A stretch of DNA of 64,000 bases from Caldilineaceae bacterium. Its GTDB lineage: Bacteria; Chloroflexota; Anaerolineae; Caldilineales; Caldilineaceae. The notes below the pieces were generated by a model that saw only the letters and a program-made list of their open reading frames with translations, was not told the DNA's origin and did not search any database. Shown piece after piece: positions 43,592-53,186 of this stretch (position 1 is its first letter; the number at the start of each line of letters is the position of its first letter). The stretch lies in NCBI GenBank assembly GCA_022824025.1, contig JAJEBF010000061.1:62001-126000 (forward strand). The letters run 5' to 3'. The translations under genes and the position numbers were made by a program.

Positions 43592-45904
43592 ATGAACCTG
43601 AGACGATTCATCGCTCCATTTTTGTGCCGCGGCGCCCTGCTGCGCATCATCCTTTTGCTCACGCTCACCCAATCTGTGGCAGTAACAACCGCCTTGGCCC
43701 AAAACGATGACCTGCCCGATAGGGATCCCGACCGCGAGGCCCTGACCGCGCTCTTCCACGCCACCGACGGCGAAAACTGGGTGAACAATCAAGACTGGCT
43801 GACCGATAAACCGCTCAGTGCCTGGTATGGCGTCACCACAAATGACAGCGGGCGCGTCACCCGGCTAAGCCTTCGCGGAAATCGACTGAACGGTTCGATC
43901 CCGCCCCAGCTTGGCGCTCTCACACAGTTGGAACAACTGGTGGTCGACGACAACCTCCTCAGTGGAGAGATTCCCCCCGAACTGGGTAATCTGTCCTATT
44001 TGCAGTGGCTGGACCTCGACAGAAACCAGCTCACCGGGTCGATTCCTCCCGAACTGGGCAACCTTAAACTGTTGGAACGGCTGGACCTCTCGGGCAATCA
44101 ACTGAGCGGGGCCATCCCTCCTGAGATCGGCGGGCTCAGAGAGCTGCGGACGCTCTACTTCGATGAAAACCAGCTGATCGGCGCAATCCCGCCCCAGTTG
44201 GGTTTCCTCGCGAATCTACAGACAATGTTCATTGAAGAAAATCAATTGAGTGGCGAAATCCCGCCCGAATTGGGCAATCTCACCCACCTGCGGGCCCTGT
44301 CCTTGGAAGAGAATAACCTCAGCGGACCGATTCCAGCCGAATTGGGCAACCTCACGCAACTGCGCTCGCTTGATCTCGACGAAAATAATCTGAGCGGTCC
44401 CATCCCCCCCGAACTGGGCAACCTTACCGAGCTGCGCTCGCTCTACCTGGACGATTGCGGCCTGAGCGGCCCGATCCCGCCGCAACTGGGCAACCTCACC
44501 CAGCTGCGGACGCTGCTGCTCAATGACAATGCGTTAAGCGGCCCGATCCCCCCCGAACTGGGCAACCTGGCGCGCCTGCAGTCGCTCCAGCTGGCAGGAA
44601 ATACCCTGAGCGGCGAAATCCCGCCGGAGTTGGGCGGCATCCTCCAGTTGCACGAGTGGAATATCGGAGGAAATCAACTGACCGGCTGCATTCCCGATAG
44701 CTGGCGCAGCGCCGCGTCGATCGATCGCGAACCGTTGGACCTGTCCTTCTGCCCTGCGCCCGCGGAGCCGGAGCCTGAAACACAGACCCTATTTGGATTG
44801 GACGGCGATCTGCTCTTCGCGCTGTACCGCGTCTCCCTGAGGACCCTTACGCATCAGTCGCTGCAGGGCCTCGACCGCGCAGCCCTCACCTCCCTCTACA
44901 TTGCCTTGGGCGGAAACGACTGGGTGAACAGTGAGAACTGGCTCAGCGACGAGCCGCTCAGCGCTTGGTACGGCGTAACCACCGACCTCAACGGCCGCGT
45001 AACCAGCCTGGATCTGCGCGGAAATCAGTTGAGCGGTTCGCTCCCCGCCGTAATCGGGCGCCTTTCCCATCTGAAACGACTGGTGATCGATGACAATCAA
45101 CTCACCGGACCGATCCCGCCCGAAATCGGTTACCTGACCCACCTCACCACCCTGGACCTCGACCGAAACCGGCTGACGGGCCCGATCCCTCCGGATCTGG
45201 GTAACCTGGCCCATCTGGAACGACTGGACCTTACCGGCAACCAGCTCAACGGGTCCATCCCTGCCCAACTTGGAAATCTCACCGCATTGCGGACCCTCTT
45301 CCTTGATGAGAATCGGCTCACCGGCGCAATACCTCCGCAGCTTGGAAACCTGATCGAGCTGCGCACGCTCTACCTCGAAGAGAACCGCCTGACCGGCCCC
45401 ATTCCGCCTGAGTTGGGCAATCTGGTAAACGTGAGTCTCTTCTCCCTTGAGGAAAACAGTCTTAGCGGCCCGATTCCACCAGAGTTGGGCAACCTCGCAG
45501 AGGTCCGCACCCTCTATCTCGACGAGAACGGTTTGAGCGGTCCGATCCCGCCCGAACTCGGCAATCTGGTCCAGCTGCGAGTCCTCGACCTGGACGAAAA
45601 CGACCTCAGCGGCCCAATCCCGCCCGAACTCGGCCGTCTGACCCAGTTGCGAATCCTGTTCCTGCGCGAAAATGAACTGAGCGGCCCGATACCCCCTGAA
45701 CTGGGGAACCTTCCTCACTTGACCTGGCTCTACCTGCAAGACAACCAGTTGAGCGGGGAAGTGCCAGCGGCGCTGGGCAACCTCGCGCGCCTGCAAGGGT
45801 TCGGTCTCGGCGCAAACCAGCTCAGCGGCTGCATGCCCGTAAGCCTGAGCCGCGTGCTCCACAACGACCTCGACGACGTAAATCTGCCTTTCTGCGTCGA
45901 ATAG
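43592..45904 (+). CDS. Exported leucine-rich repeat protein made of two 12-repeat blocks
   Basis: From the ATG at 43592 it has about 770 residues. A signal peptide (LLRIILLLTLTQSVAVTTALA) precedes two blocks of equal design. Each opens with an N-cap (DREALTALFHATDGENWVNN or its variant, then LSAWYGVTT) and continues with 12 plant-type LRRs (L.L..N.LSG.IPPELGNL..L) of 24 residues. Each closes with a repeat carrying Gly-Cys-(I/M)-Pro (NQLTGCIPDSW; NQLSGCMPVSL). The blocks are joined at about residues 390-430. No anchor or sorting signal is evident after the last repeat. It probably binds protein or glycan outside the cell. Confidence 0.85.
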   Translation: MNLRRFIAPFLCRGALLRIILLLTLTQSVAVTTALAQNDDLPDRDPDREALTALFHATDGENWVNNQDWLTDKPLSAWYGVTTNDSGRVTRLSLRGNRLNGSIPPQLGALTQLEQLVVDDNLLSGEIPPELGNLSYLQWLDLDRNQLTGSIPPELGNLKLLERLDLSGNQLSGAIPPEIGGLRELRTLYFDENQLIGAIPPQLGFLANLQTMFIEENQLSGEIPPELGNLTHLRALSLEENNLSGPIPAELGNLTQLRSLDLDENNLSGPIPPELGNLTELRSLYLDDCGLSGPIPPQLGNLTQLRTLLLNDNALSGPIPPELGNLARLQSLQLAGNTLSGEIPPELGGILQLHEWNIGGNQLTGCIPDSWRSAASIDREPLDLSFCPAPAEPEPETQTLFGLDGDLLFALYRVSLRTLTHQSLQGLDRAALTSLYIALGGNDWVNSENWLSDEPLSAWYGVTTDLNGRVTSLDLRGNQLSGSLPAVIGRLSHLKRLVIDDNQLTGPIPPEIGYLTHLTTLDLDRNRLTGPIPPDLGNLAHLERLDLTGNQLNGSIPAQLGNLTALRTLFLDENRLTGAIPPQLGNLIELRTLYLEENRLTGPIPPELGNLVNVSLFSLEENSLSGPIPPELGNLAEVRTLYLDENGLSGPIPPELGNLVQLRVLDLDENDLSGPIPPELGRLTQLRILFLRENELSGPIPPELGNLPHLTWLYLQDNQLSGEVPAALGNLARLQGFGLGANQLSGCMPVSLSRVLHNDLDDVNLPFCVE

Positions 45905-45913
45905 CCAGCAGAA

Positions 45914-45954
45914 AAACGAGGGGAGAGTAGACGTTTGCCACTCTCCCCTCGTTT
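45914..45954. terminator. Bidirectional terminator with a 14-base-pair stem
   Basis: AAACGAGGGGAGAG (45914-45927) pairs perfectly with CTCTCCCCTCGTTT (45941-45954). The minus strand reads into five T, the plus strand into three T. It sits between the convergent LRR and DedA genes. Confidence 0.75.
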
Positions 45955-46015
45955 CCCTCACCCCAATTTCGGAGTTGTCAACCCTCGCTCAGTTCGCGTC
46001 CCGCTCCCGCATTCC

Positions 46016-46852
46016 CTACCAACCGCGGTAAAACACGTCCCTGCGGCCCCTCCGACCGGAAACCCTTGCCACAGCCATCTCCTGCCGCAATGGCGAAACA
46101 ACCTGACTCAAGCTGACGGCCGCGATGCTTCCATAACTGCGCAGAATCGGCGCAACCTCCGTCTGATAGGCAATATAGGCGTCGGGCCAGGACACTGGAA
46201 GTCTCCACCCAACGCCCTGCCGGCTTCGAACGGGCCTTCCCCCCGGTCCTCCTGCCTTCATGCGGCGTGCCGCCATCAGCACCATCACGGCCAGCGCTGC
46301 GCCGCCCGCCAGCGGCAGGTAGTGCAGACCCAACTCCACCCGGCGTACCACCTCCGTCGTCTGATAGCCAACGACTGCCAGCGCCGGGACCCACAGCAAC
46401 TCACCCAGCAGAACGATCGAAAACCAGCGCCGGAAAGGCACGCGCGTCATTCCTGCCGCAACCAGCGCCGGAATTACAAGCACCGAGAACGCCTTGGCAA
46501 AGAACAGAAGTCTGGGCCCGTGCTCCTGCATCTCCCCCTGCAGCCGCTCCAGATGATGACGCCGCAGACCCAGCCATCTGCCATAGCGCAGCACAGGCTC
46601 CTTTCCGTACTTGTAGCCGAGCAAGTACCAGAGGCCGTCAGCAACGATGCCGCCAACGATGGCGCTGATCATAACCAGCGGCAGTTGCATATACCCCAAC
46701 GAGGCCGCCACCGCAGCCAGCAGCGTCACCATCCGCCCTTCCAGGATCACCAGACCAATCAGCAGCGGATAGCTCCAGAAGCCCCATTCCTGAAGGGCCT
46801 CACCGCGTAGCAGATTCAAAACCGCGTCAAATATCTCGGCAACTGCGTTCAT
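46016..46852 (-). CDS. DedA-family membrane protein
   Basis: 278 residues. The DedA (SNARE-associated Golgi) pattern is visible: GLVILEGRMVTLLAAVAAS, GGIVADGLWYLLGYKYGKE and FFAKAFSVLVIPALVAAGM followed by a VPFRRW segment. The (F/Y)xxR and G-x-x-x-(V/M)PxxxF portions are associated with DedA function as a lipid (undecaprenyl-phosphate or phospholipid) carrier. Four to six spans, then a long basic tail (about 210-278). The ATG overlaps the upstream DUF2071 stop by four bases, implying coupling. Confidence 0.85.
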   Translation of the reverse strand: MNAVAEIFDAVLNLLRGEALQEWGFWSYPLLIGLVILEGRMVTLLAAVAASLGYMQLPLVMISAIVGGIVADGLWYLLGYKYGKEPVLRYGRWLGLRRHHLERLQGEMQEHGPRLLFFAKAFSVLVIPALVAAGMTRVPFRRWFSIVLLGELLWVPALAVVGYQTTEVVRRVELGLHYLPLAGGAALAVMVLMAARRMKAGGPGGRPVRSRQGVGWRLPVSWPDAYIAYQTEVAPILRSYGSIAAVSLSQVVSPLRQEMAVARVSGRRGRRDVFYRGW

Positions 46853-47658
46853 TCAATGACTTCCTCTATCTGCCATGTCAGCACATCCAGCTTCCTGGCA
46901 AAATGCAGAAGCGGCTCCGTATCCGGAAGAAATATCCCGTGCCCCTGCGCCACCCAATTGCGCTCGAACGCCGCCTCTGCCGGTTGCAGCGGCCAGGGAG
47001 CATGGTGAATCTCCCCACGATACACGCGCCCCTTTCTGTCAACACTGTAAAGGCAGTATCTCTCCATCAGCCACCGCTCCAATGAATCGGGAGCCGCCTG
47101 ATGGACCGGCCCTGTCGGGCGGTAGAAAGCCCGGAACTCCGCCTCCGGCGCGCCCCTGTGCGTGCGCCGGCTGCTATAGCGAATGCCGTCATCTTCCTTT
47201 CTGCAACGCATCTTCGCCCGAAAATAAGGCAAATGATAGGTCCTCCGCGCCATCGAGACCGCCAGTGGGTTGCCCGCGTCCAGGCTGAAAAAGAACACGC
47301 CCGGCCTTGGCTCCTTCGCACTGCTACTCTTTACGTAGGTGCGCACATTTAGTTCCGGAAAAGCCGAAATCCACGGCGCCGCCGGCGTAAAACGCTGCCG
47401 TATGCCCGACATATGAAAAGGGACTACCGTCACCCACGCCTCGCCCGCGTACGTGTCAAGCATCAGGCCCGGCGGCGTCAACTTTGCGATCCGGGATGCG
47501 GGCACGGGCCAGTGGGCAAACAGAAGGTCCTGCCACGACTGAAACATGTGCCACGGGCGATCAGGCGGGGGCCAGGGGCGGTGCGCCTGTTGGACCAGAA
47601 TGTCAGCGGCAATCTCCTGTCCGCTCCGGCCCAGCCAGGCAAGGGGAGTTTTTCTCAT
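46849..47658 (-). CDS. DUF2071 (YqjF-like) family protein
   Basis: 269 residues. The start of the family fold is recognisable: FQSWQDLLFAHWPVPASRIAKL, then VTVVPFHMSGIRQRF and FPELNVRTYV; near the end are RYCLYSVDRKGRVYRGEIHHAPWPLQ and LLHFARKLDVLTW. DUF2071 proteins are uncharacterised; a barrel resembling acetoacetate decarboxylase has been suggested for the family. It is overlapped by the DedA gene, so the two are cotranscribed. Confidence 0.85.
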   Translation of the reverse strand: MRKTPLAWLGRSGQEIAADILVQQAHRPWPPPDRPWHMFQSWQDLLFAHWPVPASRIAKLTPPGLMLDTYAGEAWVTVVPFHMSGIRQRFTPAAPWISAFPELNVRTYVKSSSAKEPRPGVFFFSLDAGNPLAVSMARRTYHLPYFRAKMRCRKEDDGIRYSSRRTHRGAPEAEFRAFYRPTGPVHQAAPDSLERWLMERYCLYSVDRKGRVYRGEIHHAPWPLQPAEAAFERNWVAQGHGIFLPDTEPLLHFARKLDVLTWQIEEVIE

Positions 47659-47669
47659 CTACTGTTTCT

Positions 47670-49409
47670 TCACTCTCCGTAAATCCAGAGAGCGATCAGA
47701 TCATCAATCGGTGTACTGCTGTGCAGCCGCAAAGCGTCCAGAAGATCATCCGCATAGGCGATGCCGTAACGATTCCGCTGCGCATAGTCCAAAAGAGCCG
47801 CAAAAAATGCTGTGTCACCCATGCGCTCCCGCACAGCGTGCAGGAAGAGAGGGCCTTTGCTGTATATAATGTTGATATAATTACTCTGATCAAACCCCAT
47901 AACCGGGCCGCTGACCGGCCTGTCTATACCCAGATTCCGCGCCGCATTGTAGCGATAGCGAAACACATTCTCCATCATGGCCGCCTGCATCTCCGGCCAG
48001 TTCACCGCCTCATAGTAAAGATAGACAGCATAGTTGGCCAGCGACTCGTCCAGCCACGGCTCTTCCGGCTGGTCGTTGCCGATCAGATTGAAGAACCACT
48101 GGTGCGCAACCTCGTGCGGCATCGCAATGCCAAAGCCTCCCCCGGCCTCCCCATAAAAGTTGGCCGCCAGTCCAAGGATCCCCGCATACTCCATCCCAAA
48201 GCCCGTCGTCGGCAACGGTACGACATCCAGCTCGCGATACGGATAGGGCCCAAACATTCGGTTAAAGACTCGCAAGCTCGCCGTTGTCAGGTTCATTGCC
48301 GTCTGCGCCGACGCCAGTCCCCCCACCGGATAATACGAGTTGACCTGAACCCCATCAACCTCGCCGCTGATCGCCTCCCACCGGTCGGTCAGCGTTGCAT
48401 AGAATGAGCGTACCGGCCCCGCCGCCATCCGCCATGTCGTCGTGCCGTCATCGTTCGTCTCCCGCGCCAGGGTCGAGCCGCTCGCCGCCACCGACAACCC
48501 TTGCGGCGCCGTCAGCTCTACCTGGTAGAAACCAATATCCGCAAAGAAGGAATCACCGAAACTTGCGCCGGCGTCCAGATCCCAACCCCTATGATCGAAA
48601 ACCGCCAGTGTCGGGTAAAAGCCCGCCAGGTCATAGACACCATCCACAAACCCGTAAAGCCCCGCTCCCGCCGTGCCGGCTGCCACCTGCGTCGGCAGCG
48701 TCGCGTTGAACCAGAGCGTCACGTCCGTTGTCGCCCCGGCGGCCAGCCCTTCGGCAAGCGGTATGCGCGCCGCCGACCCATCGGGAATATGCCCGATACG
48801 CGCCAGCTGGCCGTCCACCAGCGCCTGGCTGATCTCCGCTGTGCCCCCGTAGGCAGGCAAATTGGGATACAGCCTGAAATACAGTTCGTTCAGGCTGGTC
48901 TGTTCCTGATTGGTGATCCGCACCCGCTGCACGCCCTCCAGTCTCGGGGCTTCGCCTGGCAAAAGGCGGACTTGGATGAAATAATGGGGCGCGCCCGGCA
49001 GCCGGTCCGCATCCTCCGCGAATGCTTCCAGCAACGTCTCGCGATAAACTGTGTAGTCGGTCAGGTCGATCTCCGGGGTCGGAAAGAGGGGCGGTTCCTG
49101 TACTGGCTGTGGCGTTTGGGTCGGAGTCGGCGGCGGGGCAGTGGGGGGGCGTGTACGGGTCGGGAGTTCGGCCACCGGCGAAGGCGAGGGCGCAACGATG
49201 ACCTCGTCCTGTTCTTCGGCCGTCGCTGCCGCCCCTCTTCCGCAAGCGGTCAGAACAGCCGCTATCGCCAGGCCAACCACACACGATATGGCGAATCCGC
49301 GTTTCTGTCGCCCGCCGCGCCGTTGCTTTGCCGCAACGCCCACAAAACGCTTGTCAAAGGCCGATCTCTGCCTTGCATGGGTTGCCGGTCCCATCAACCT
49401 CGTCCCCAT
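47670..49409 (-). CDS. M1-family metallopeptidase, lipoprotein
   Basis: About 579 residues from the ATG at 49409. A basic segment leads to a lipoprotein signal (ISCVVGLAIAAVLTAC) and a Pro/Thr-rich spacer. The gluzincin motif HEVAHQW (His432, His436) with the distal acid in EEPWLDES (Glu455, HExxH-x18-E) defines an M1-like zinc peptidase. The exopeptidase GxMEN motif is changed to GFGMEYAG, so aminopeptidase activity is uncertain. Expected location is the outer face of the membrane. Several in-frame upstream starts exist (up to 49556) but would lengthen an already basic N-terminus; the ribosome site is weak, so the start is not secure. Confidence 0.85.
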   Translation of the reverse strand: MGTRLMGPATHARQRSAFDKRFVGVAAKQRRGGRQKRGFAISCVVGLAIAAVLTACGRGAAATAEEQDEVIVAPSPSPVAELPTRTRPPTAPPPTPTQTPQPVQEPPLFPTPEIDLTDYTVYRETLLEAFAEDADRLPGAPHYFIQVRLLPGEAPRLEGVQRVRITNQEQTSLNELYFRLYPNLPAYGGTAEISQALVDGQLARIGHIPDGSAARIPLAEGLAAGATTDVTLWFNATLPTQVAAGTAGAGLYGFVDGVYDLAGFYPTLAVFDHRGWDLDAGASFGDSFFADIGFYQVELTAPQGLSVAASGSTLARETNDDGTTTWRMAAGPVRSFYATLTDRWEAISGEVDGVQVNSYYPVGGLASAQTAMNLTTASLRVFNRMFGPYPYRELDVVPLPTTGFGMEYAGILGLAANFYGEAGGGFGIAMPHEVAHQWFFNLIGNDQPEEPWLDESLANYAVYLYYEAVNWPEMQAAMMENVFRYRYNAARNLGIDRPVSGPVMGFDQSNYINIIYSKGPLFLHAVRERMGDTAFFAALLDYAQRNRYGIAYADDLLDALRLHSSTPIDDLIALWIYGE

Positions 49410-49662
49410 ATGCCCGCCGCTGGTGCAAGTATTCGGCGCGCAACTGTCGTCCTCTCCCGCACGGCGCCTACGGGGCTGCCCCATGTCTAGGCGACGAGAA
49501 TGTCCGCCTCGCGCAGAACCGGCAACGCGCCGAACCTGACGCTGCCATGCCTCCATACCCGTCAGTGGAAACCTCTATTCTTCACCTCTACCACCTACAT
49601 TCAGGACCGTGGCGCCGCCGCGCAGCAAGTTTCGGGCACTGCTTTCGATTCGAATACGGCCC

Positions 49663-50616
49663 CTACATCGGCGAACCGATATCCGGCGATTCCCTCTTCA
49701 GGTTCTCCACGAGCCGTTTCGCTTCCACACTGAGTGGCACAGGCAGCTCGACGACCACCTCGACCAGCAAGTCTCCTCGAATCTTGCTGTCTCTCACATC
49801 AGGCATGCCCTGGCCCTTGAGCCGGAAAACCTTTCCGTTCTGCGTGTCCGCCGGGATCGTCAGCGCCACCGCGCCCTGCAATGTCGGCACGCGCGCCTCG
49901 CCCCCCAGGAGCGCCACAAAAAGATCCACAGGAACCTTCGTGCGCAAATCCCGCCCCTCTACCTCGAAATCTTTGTGCGGCTGGACGGACACCGTCATCA
50001 TCAGGTCGCCGGCCCGAACCTTCGAGCCGGTTCTGACGCCCGGCGGTATCGTCACCTCGAAACGGGACTCCCCCTGCTGCACGGTCCGCTTTGTCCCGCA
50101 AAACGCCTCTTCCAGCGCAATCTCCACCGGAACCGTCTGGTCGCTGTTGGGGCGTCCGAAACTCTGCTGAGGCCCTTGCCGGAATCCTCTGCGCGGCTGC
50201 GACGCGCCCCCGCCAAAAAGCTGCTGAAAGAAATCAGAAAATGTGCCGCCCCCACCGGCCATGCCGCCGAACATCTGCTCAAACTCTTCAGGACTGACCG
50301 CCCGTCCCTGCTGCCGCTCCGCGCCGCCGGCATTGTACCACTGAGACCAATCGAAACTCTGCCCGCTCTGTTCGTACTGCTTCCACTGGGCCCCAAACTT
50401 ATCGTACGTCCGCCGCTTCGATTCGTCCGACAGAACCGCGTAAGCCTCATTAATCTCCTTGAACCGCTGCTCCGCGGCCGCATCGCCGTTGTTAACATCA
50501 GGATGGCACTCCCGGGCCAGCTTGCGGTATGCCTTCTTGATCTCAGAGGCGCTCGCCTTGCGGCGCAACCCCAGAACCGCGTAATAGTCCTTATAGTCCA
50601 CTGATTCGCTCTCCAC
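49663..50616 (-). CDS. DnaJ/CbpA-type J-domain co-chaperone
   Basis: 317 residues, GTG start. The J domain (residues 8-72: DYYAVLGL, KKAYRKLARECHPDVN with the HPD motif, FKEINEAYAVLSD) is followed by a Gly/Phe/Gln-rich linker (GGMAGGGGTFSDFFQQLFGG) and two beta-barrel substrate domains (VPVEIALEEAFCGTKRTV, VRAGDLMMTVSVQPH). The zinc-finger domain of type I DnaJ is absent, so it is a type II/CbpA form. It presumably feeds substrates to DnaK, whose gene is 165 bases upstream on the same strand with an intervening hairpin. Confidence 0.92.
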   Translation of the reverse strand: MESESVDYKDYYAVLGLRRKASASEIKKAYRKLARECHPDVNNGDAAAEQRFKEINEAYAVLSDESKRRTYDKFGAQWKQYEQSGQSFDWSQWYNAGGAERQQGRAVSPEEFEQMFGGMAGGGGTFSDFFQQLFGGGASQPRRGFRQGPQQSFGRPNSDQTVPVEIALEEAFCGTKRTVQQGESRFEVTIPPGVRTGSKVRAGDLMMTVSVQPHKDFEVEGRDLRTKVPVDLFVALLGGEARVPTLQGAVALTIPADTQNGKVFRLKGQGMPDVRDSKIRGDLLVEVVVELPVPLSVEAKRLVENLKRESPDIGSPM

Positions 50617-50700
50617 TCACTTGGCCTTCGCCGCACGCCCCCTCCGCGCCGCGTGCGGCAAACGCTGTCACTTGGAAATCGAGACCAATACCAATGACGG

Positions 50701-50727
50701 GAAACCGGGCACAGGGCGCCCGGTTTC
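50701..50727. other. Perfect 10-base-pair hairpin between dnaK and dnaJ
   Basis: GAAACCGGGC (50701-50710) pairs exactly with GCCCGGTTTC (50718-50727) across a seven-base loop. There is no T-run on either strand, so it is not a typical terminator. It could reduce dnaJ relative to dnaK by partial termination or by protecting the dnaK message end. Confidence 0.55.
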
Positions 50728-50781
50728 TCTCCATCTTATCGTTCCTGCTCCCAGGCTGGCAACCCTGGTACCAACCGCAGC

Positions 50782-52692
50782 CTACACCTGACGGAACTCG
50801 CCTTCCACCACATCGTCCTCGTCAGCGGCGCCCGTCCCGTCTGACTCGCCCGCCGCGCCCGGCCCGGCTCCATTCTCTTCAGCCTGCTGCTGGTATACCT
50901 GCTGGGCCAGGGCAGAGCTCGCCTGCTGCAGCTGCTCTGTCAGGCTGGTGATTCGCTCATGGTCTTCACCCTCCATCGCCGCCCGCAGCTCCACGATCGT
51001 CTGTTCAATCCGCTCCCGATCAGATAGCGGCACCTTGTCGCCCAACTCGCTCATCGACTTCTCAGTGGCGTAGATCAGGCTGTCCGCGGCGTTGCGGCTC
51101 TCCACCAACTGCCGCTGCTGCAGGTCTACAGTCTCATTCTCTTTGGCTTCCCGGACCAAACGATCCACCTCATCGTCGCTCAGATTGGTGGAGGCCGTGA
51201 TCTGGATGCTCTGCTCCTTGCTCGTCGCCTTGTCCTTCGCCACCACATTCATGATGCCGTTGGCGTCAATATCAAAGGTCACCTCGACCTGCGGCACGCC
51301 TCGCATCGCCGGTGGAATCCCGTCCAGCCGGAAATTGCCGAGCGTCTTGTTGTCGCGCGCCATCGGGCGCTCGCCCTGCAAAATGTGAATGTCCACAGCG
51401 GTCTGGTTGTCTTCCGCCGTGCTGTACGTCTCCGTCTTCTTCGTCGGAATCGTCGTATTGCGGGGGATCAAGGTTGTCATGACACCGCCCAACGTCTCCA
51501 ACCCAAGGCTCAGCGGCGTCACGTCCAGCAGCAGCAGGTCCTTTACCTCGCCGCCGAGCACACCGGCCTGCAGCGCGGCGCCCACCGCAACCACCTCATC
51601 CGGGTTGACGCCCTTGTGCGGCTCTTTGCCCGTCAGCGTGCTGACCAGCTCCTGGATCATCGGCATCCGCGTCGACCCACCAACCAGAACCACCTCATTC
51701 AGTTCGCCGGGGGTCAGACTCGCGTCCTTCAGCGCCGCATGGAACGGTTTCTTCAACCGTTCAACCAGAACCGACGTCAACTGCTCGAACTGGCTGCGCG
51801 TCAGCGTAAGTTGCAGATGCTTCGGCCCCGTGCTGTCCGCCGTGATAAAGGGCAGATTGATCTCCGTCTGCGGCGTGCTCGAAAGCTCAATCTTCGCCTT
51901 CTCCGCCGCTTCCCGCAGTCTCTGAAGCGCCTGCCGGTCCTGGCCAAGATCGATCATCTGCTCCCGCTTGAACTCGTCAATCAGCCACCGCACGATCGCC
52001 TCGTCCCAGTCGTCGCCGCCCAGATGCGTGTCGCCGTTGGTCGCCTTTACCTCGATCACACCGTCGCCAACCTCCAGCACCGAAACGTCAAACGTGCCGC
52101 CGCCCAAGTCAAAAACCAGAATCGTCTCGTCCTCATTCTTGTCCAGACCGTAGGCCAGCGCCGCAGCCGTCGGCTCGTTGATGATGCGCAGCACCTCCAA
52201 CCCGGCAATCTGTCCGGCGTCCTTGGTCGCCTGCCGCTGGCTGTCGTTGAAATAGGCCGGCACCGTGATCACTGCCTGCTTCACATCCTCGCCCAAATAG
52301 GACTCCGCATCCCGCTTGAGCTTGCTCAGAATCATCGCGCTGATTTCCTGCGGCGTATACACCTTGTCCTTAATCGGAACCCGCACCCGCGCGTCGTGAT
52401 TCGGCCCCTCGACACTGGCGTAGGATACCATCGCCTGCGTCCGCTTCGTTTCCGGATCGTCAATGTGACGGCCCATCAATCGCTTGACCGAGTAAATCGT
52501 GTTCTCCGGGTTGACAACCGCCTGCCGCTTCGCGGTCACGCCCACCAGCCGCTCGCCGCTCTTCGAAAAAGCAACCACCGACGGCGTCGTCCGGTTCCCC
52601 TCCGCATTCGCGATCACGGCAGGGTTGCCCGCCTCCATCACAGCAATCACGCTGTTGGTTGTGCCCAGATCAATACCGATGATTTTTGCCAT
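50782..52692 (-). CDS. dnaK: Chaperone protein DnaK (Hsp70)
   Basis: 636 residues, the usual length. The ATPase domain begins IIGIDLGTTNSVIAV and contains AVITVPAYFNDSQRQATKDA, ILVFDLGGGTFDVSVLEVG and EVVLVGGSTRMPMIQ. The substrate domain starts after LLLDVTPLSLGLETLGG, and the C-terminal lid ends in an acidic tail (DEDDVVEGEF). DnaK folds and disaggregates proteins with DnaJ and GrpE. dnaJ lies downstream; grpE and hrcA are absent from the window. AGGAGG precedes the ATG by 10 bases. No CIRCE operator is present upstream. Confidence 0.98.
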   Translation of the reverse strand: MAKIIGIDLGTTNSVIAVMEAGNPAVIANAEGNRTTPSVVAFSKSGERLVGVTAKRQAVVNPENTIYSVKRLMGRHIDDPETKRTQAMVSYASVEGPNHDARVRVPIKDKVYTPQEISAMILSKLKRDAESYLGEDVKQAVITVPAYFNDSQRQATKDAGQIAGLEVLRIINEPTAAALAYGLDKNEDETILVFDLGGGTFDVSVLEVGDGVIEVKATNGDTHLGGDDWDEAIVRWLIDEFKREQMIDLGQDRQALQRLREAAEKAKIELSSTPQTEINLPFITADSTGPKHLQLTLTRSQFEQLTSVLVERLKKPFHAALKDASLTPGELNEVVLVGGSTRMPMIQELVSTLTGKEPHKGVNPDEVVAVGAALQAGVLGGEVKDLLLLDVTPLSLGLETLGGVMTTLIPRNTTIPTKKTETYSTAEDNQTAVDIHILQGERPMARDNKTLGNFRLDGIPPAMRGVPQVEVTFDIDANGIMNVVAKDKATSKEQSIQITASTNLSDDEVDRLVREAKENETVDLQQRQLVESRNAADSLIYATEKSMSELGDKVPLSDRERIEQTIVELRAAMEGEDHERITSLTEQLQQASSALAQQVYQQQAEENGAGPGAAGESDGTGAADEDDVVEGEFRQV

Positions 52693-53186
52693 CTGTCGTT
52701 GGCCTCCTGTACGAAATGACGCCGGGCGCCCCGTCCGCTCCGCGCTTCAGCCGCCCAGCCCATAACTCCTGTATGAACTGTTTTTCACCCTTCAGCTTTA
52801 ATTCTCACCTATCATTATAAAAAACTTGTGTATGTATGGTATTGGGCGAGTATTAGCAATTCGTTTGAATTTGCCCACGATGATCCTACGCATCCCGTCC
52901 AATACGAAACCCACCACGCCCGCGCCCCCCTCCACGCCGCTCCTGCCCACCAACCACGAGCCACTGCAGTACCGACCACTGCAGTTCGACGCCCTCCGCA
53001 TTCATCTCCCCGCCCGGGCCCTGCACGCTGCTCAGCCATTGACCAGGGATCAAGCTCGAACAGCTCCTCCGGTTCAAGGGCATATTCAATCGAATCTCTT
53101 TGCTTGCAATTCGCGCCCGACTCTTCATTTTACCGCAACGACCCCACCAGAATGACCCACCCGGAACCATGCCAGAGTCCTCTCTG
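52693..53186. other. Non-coding stretch upstream of dnaK with two ACTGCAGT repeat copies
   Basis: No gene is supported. Apart from the dnaK promoter region, 52951-52993 holds CCACGAGCCACTGCAGTACC and GACCACTGCAGTTCGACGCC: two closely spaced copies of the ACTGCAGT core (52963-52970 and 52978-52985). Open frames here overlap on both strands and have a Pro/Ser/Arg composition typical of GC-rich non-coding DNA. Confidence 0.55.
52814..52819 (-). promoter_or_regulatory. Probable minus-10 of the dnaK promoter
   Basis: TATAAT on the minus strand lies about 122 bases before the dnaK ATG, in a locally AT-rich stretch (52795-52865). The expected minus-35 position reads ATACCA, a poor match, so an activator or another sigma factor may be needed. 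Confidence 0.45.

Noticed and set aside
52838..52862. Possible CIRCE operator upstream of dnaK (GAGTATTAGC resembles one arm)
   Set aside because: The second arm, TTAGCACTC or its complement at nine bases, is absent.
52826..53155. 109-codon plus-strand open frame upstream of dnaK
   Set aside because: Pro/Thr-rich translation of repeat DNA including two ACTGCAGT copies; the opposite strand is equally open.
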